DNA of 64,000 nucleotides from Callaeas wilsoni (taxonomy: Eukaryota > Chordata > Aves > Passeriformes > Callaeidae), in NCBI GenBank assembly GCA_013398955.1, contig VWPU01017683.1, forward strand, positions 45,965 through 109,964, given 5' to 3'. A program made the translations under genes and the position numbers. The notes beneath the pieces were generated by a model. That model made no database searches. It was given only the letters and a program-made list of their open reading frames with translations, and had not been told where the DNA came from. Positions 63,560 through 64,000 of this stretch are shown piece by piece. Position 1 is the stretch's first letter; every line of letters begins with the position of its first letter.

Positions 63560-63991
63560 AGATGTTACCGGCCGGCTCTAAGGGCTCCCGCTGGGTTCCT
63601 CAGGCATAGCAGCCACACATCCACACGCGCCCCAAGCAAAGCCCGTGCAGAATGGGCACGGAATGGGCACGAAGGCTCTGCTCTCAGCGAGAGAAATGGG
63701 GAGATGGCTCTTGGGTAGGAAGGACCCCGAAGAGGATGTTTTAAGATACCACCGGTTAAAAAAGGAGCTGCAGCTCTTCAAGCACCGGAGTGCTTTAATT
63801 GGAGGGTGTGCTCGGACCCACCGCTGGCGGGGCCGCGCCGGAGGCATCAAACCTCTGGCTTCGCTCGCCGACAACAAGGAGACCGGGGCACCCCGGGGCA
63901 CCCCGGGGCATCCCGGGGCGCGGGACCGCACGGCCTGAGGCGGCGGCGACCCCGGGGCCGGGCGGCGGGGTCGGGCCGAGCCCGCGCTCAC
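63560..63991 (-). promoter_or_regulatory. CpG island at right edge, adjoining a minus-strand donor
   Basis: CpG density rises from about 63560 and becomes extreme from 63780 to the window end, including CCGG-rich tandem units. On the minus strand a consensus donor GTGAGCG begins at 63991, preceded by CCCCGCGG. This sequence would be the CpG-rich start of intron 1 downstream of a first exon lying mostly outside the window. The likely owner is CDH22, whose ATG exon is the next known exon on this strand, but the link is inferred. Confidence 0.5.
63881..63922. repeat. 10-bp CCGGGGCAYC tandem repeat in CpG island
   Basis: Four near-identical decamers of the form CCGGGGCACC (one with CATC, the last diverging to CGCG) lie within the right-edge CpG island, in the inferred CpG-rich start of intron 1. 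Confidence 0.85.
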
Positions 63992-64000
63992 CCGCGGGGA
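63992..64000 (-). other. Possible 3' end of a noncoding first exon (truncated by window edge)
   Basis: Nine bases lie to the right of the predicted donor at 63991. Only the splice donor consensus and CpG-island context support the call; the rest of the exon is not in the window. Confidence 0.3.

Larger units (their letters stand above)
38888..63991 (-). other. Region 5' of the ATG exon: probable long 5' UTR intron(s), no coding gene recognised
   Basis: About 25 kb with no exon I can support by protein similarity. It contains a solo LTR (55101-55631), several minisatellites, AT-rich blocks (46.4-47.3, 50.4-50.6 and 61.5-62.35 kb) and two CpG islands with minus-strand donors. Reading it as CDH22 intron depends on a noncoding first exon at one of those islands, as many type II cadherin genes have. 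If instead transcription starts near 38.9 kb, this is intergenic. Confidence 0.5.

Noticed and set aside
63578..63991. 137-codon minus-strand frame through the right-edge CpG island
   Set aside because: Pro/Arg/Ser-rich translation typical of CpG islands; it reads from the island across the inferred donor into the intron side.
1..64000. CRISPR arrays, operons, tRNA or rRNA genes, phage or bacterial elements
   Set aside because: None seen; spliced cadherin exons show this is a vertebrate nuclear locus.

Overview
This is a vertebrate, almost certainly avian, nuclear genomic window. Its one recognisable gene is the 5' half of CDH22 (cadherin-22, a type II classical cadherin, also called PB-cadherin), read on the minus strand. 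Bird origin is inferred from compact introns, sparse interspersed repeats, CR1-like LINE fragments, one avian-type solo LTR and no mammalian SINEs. The moderately high GC content fits a microchromosome. Nothing prokaryotic is present (no operons, CRISPR or IS elements), and the many short open frames are chance ORFs.

Gene layout, read right to left. Seven coding exons lie at 38873-38649, 34678-34384, 24695-24576, 15537-15370, 14417-14230, 13392-13139 and 6140-6004. They join through GT-AG introns in one uninterrupted frame of 1387 bases, giving 462 complete codons plus one base. This covers the signal peptide, a short propeptide ending in a furin site, EC1, EC2, EC3 and the first half of EC4. 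The exon sizes after the first (295, 120, 168, 188, 254, 137) are the conserved type II cadherin series. The exons for the rest of EC4, EC5, the membrane span and the catenin-binding tail are not in the window and must lie beyond position 1.

Right of 38.9 kb I recognise no further coding exon. This ~25 kb is probably the intron(s) separating a noncoding first exon from the ATG exon. Two CpG-rich islands carry well-formed minus-strand splice donors: one at about 56.53-56.77 kb, the other at the extreme right edge (63.56-64.0 kb, donor at 63991). Either or both could be CDH22 first exons or promoters.

The introns contain AT-rich, TAAT-rich blocks that stand out from their GC-richer surroundings and are the best candidates for conserved regulatory elements (about 1.74, 18.2, 23.9-24.2, 25.3, 35.7, 37.0, 46.4-47.3, 50.4 and 61.5-62.3 kb). 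There are also several minisatellites, including an exact four-copy 43-bp repeat at 58.04 kb and a repeat at 36.1 kb containing the window's single ambiguous base.

I found no convincing new biological system. The items most worth testing are the two candidate first exons and the AT-rich candidate enhancers of this brain-expressed adhesion gene.
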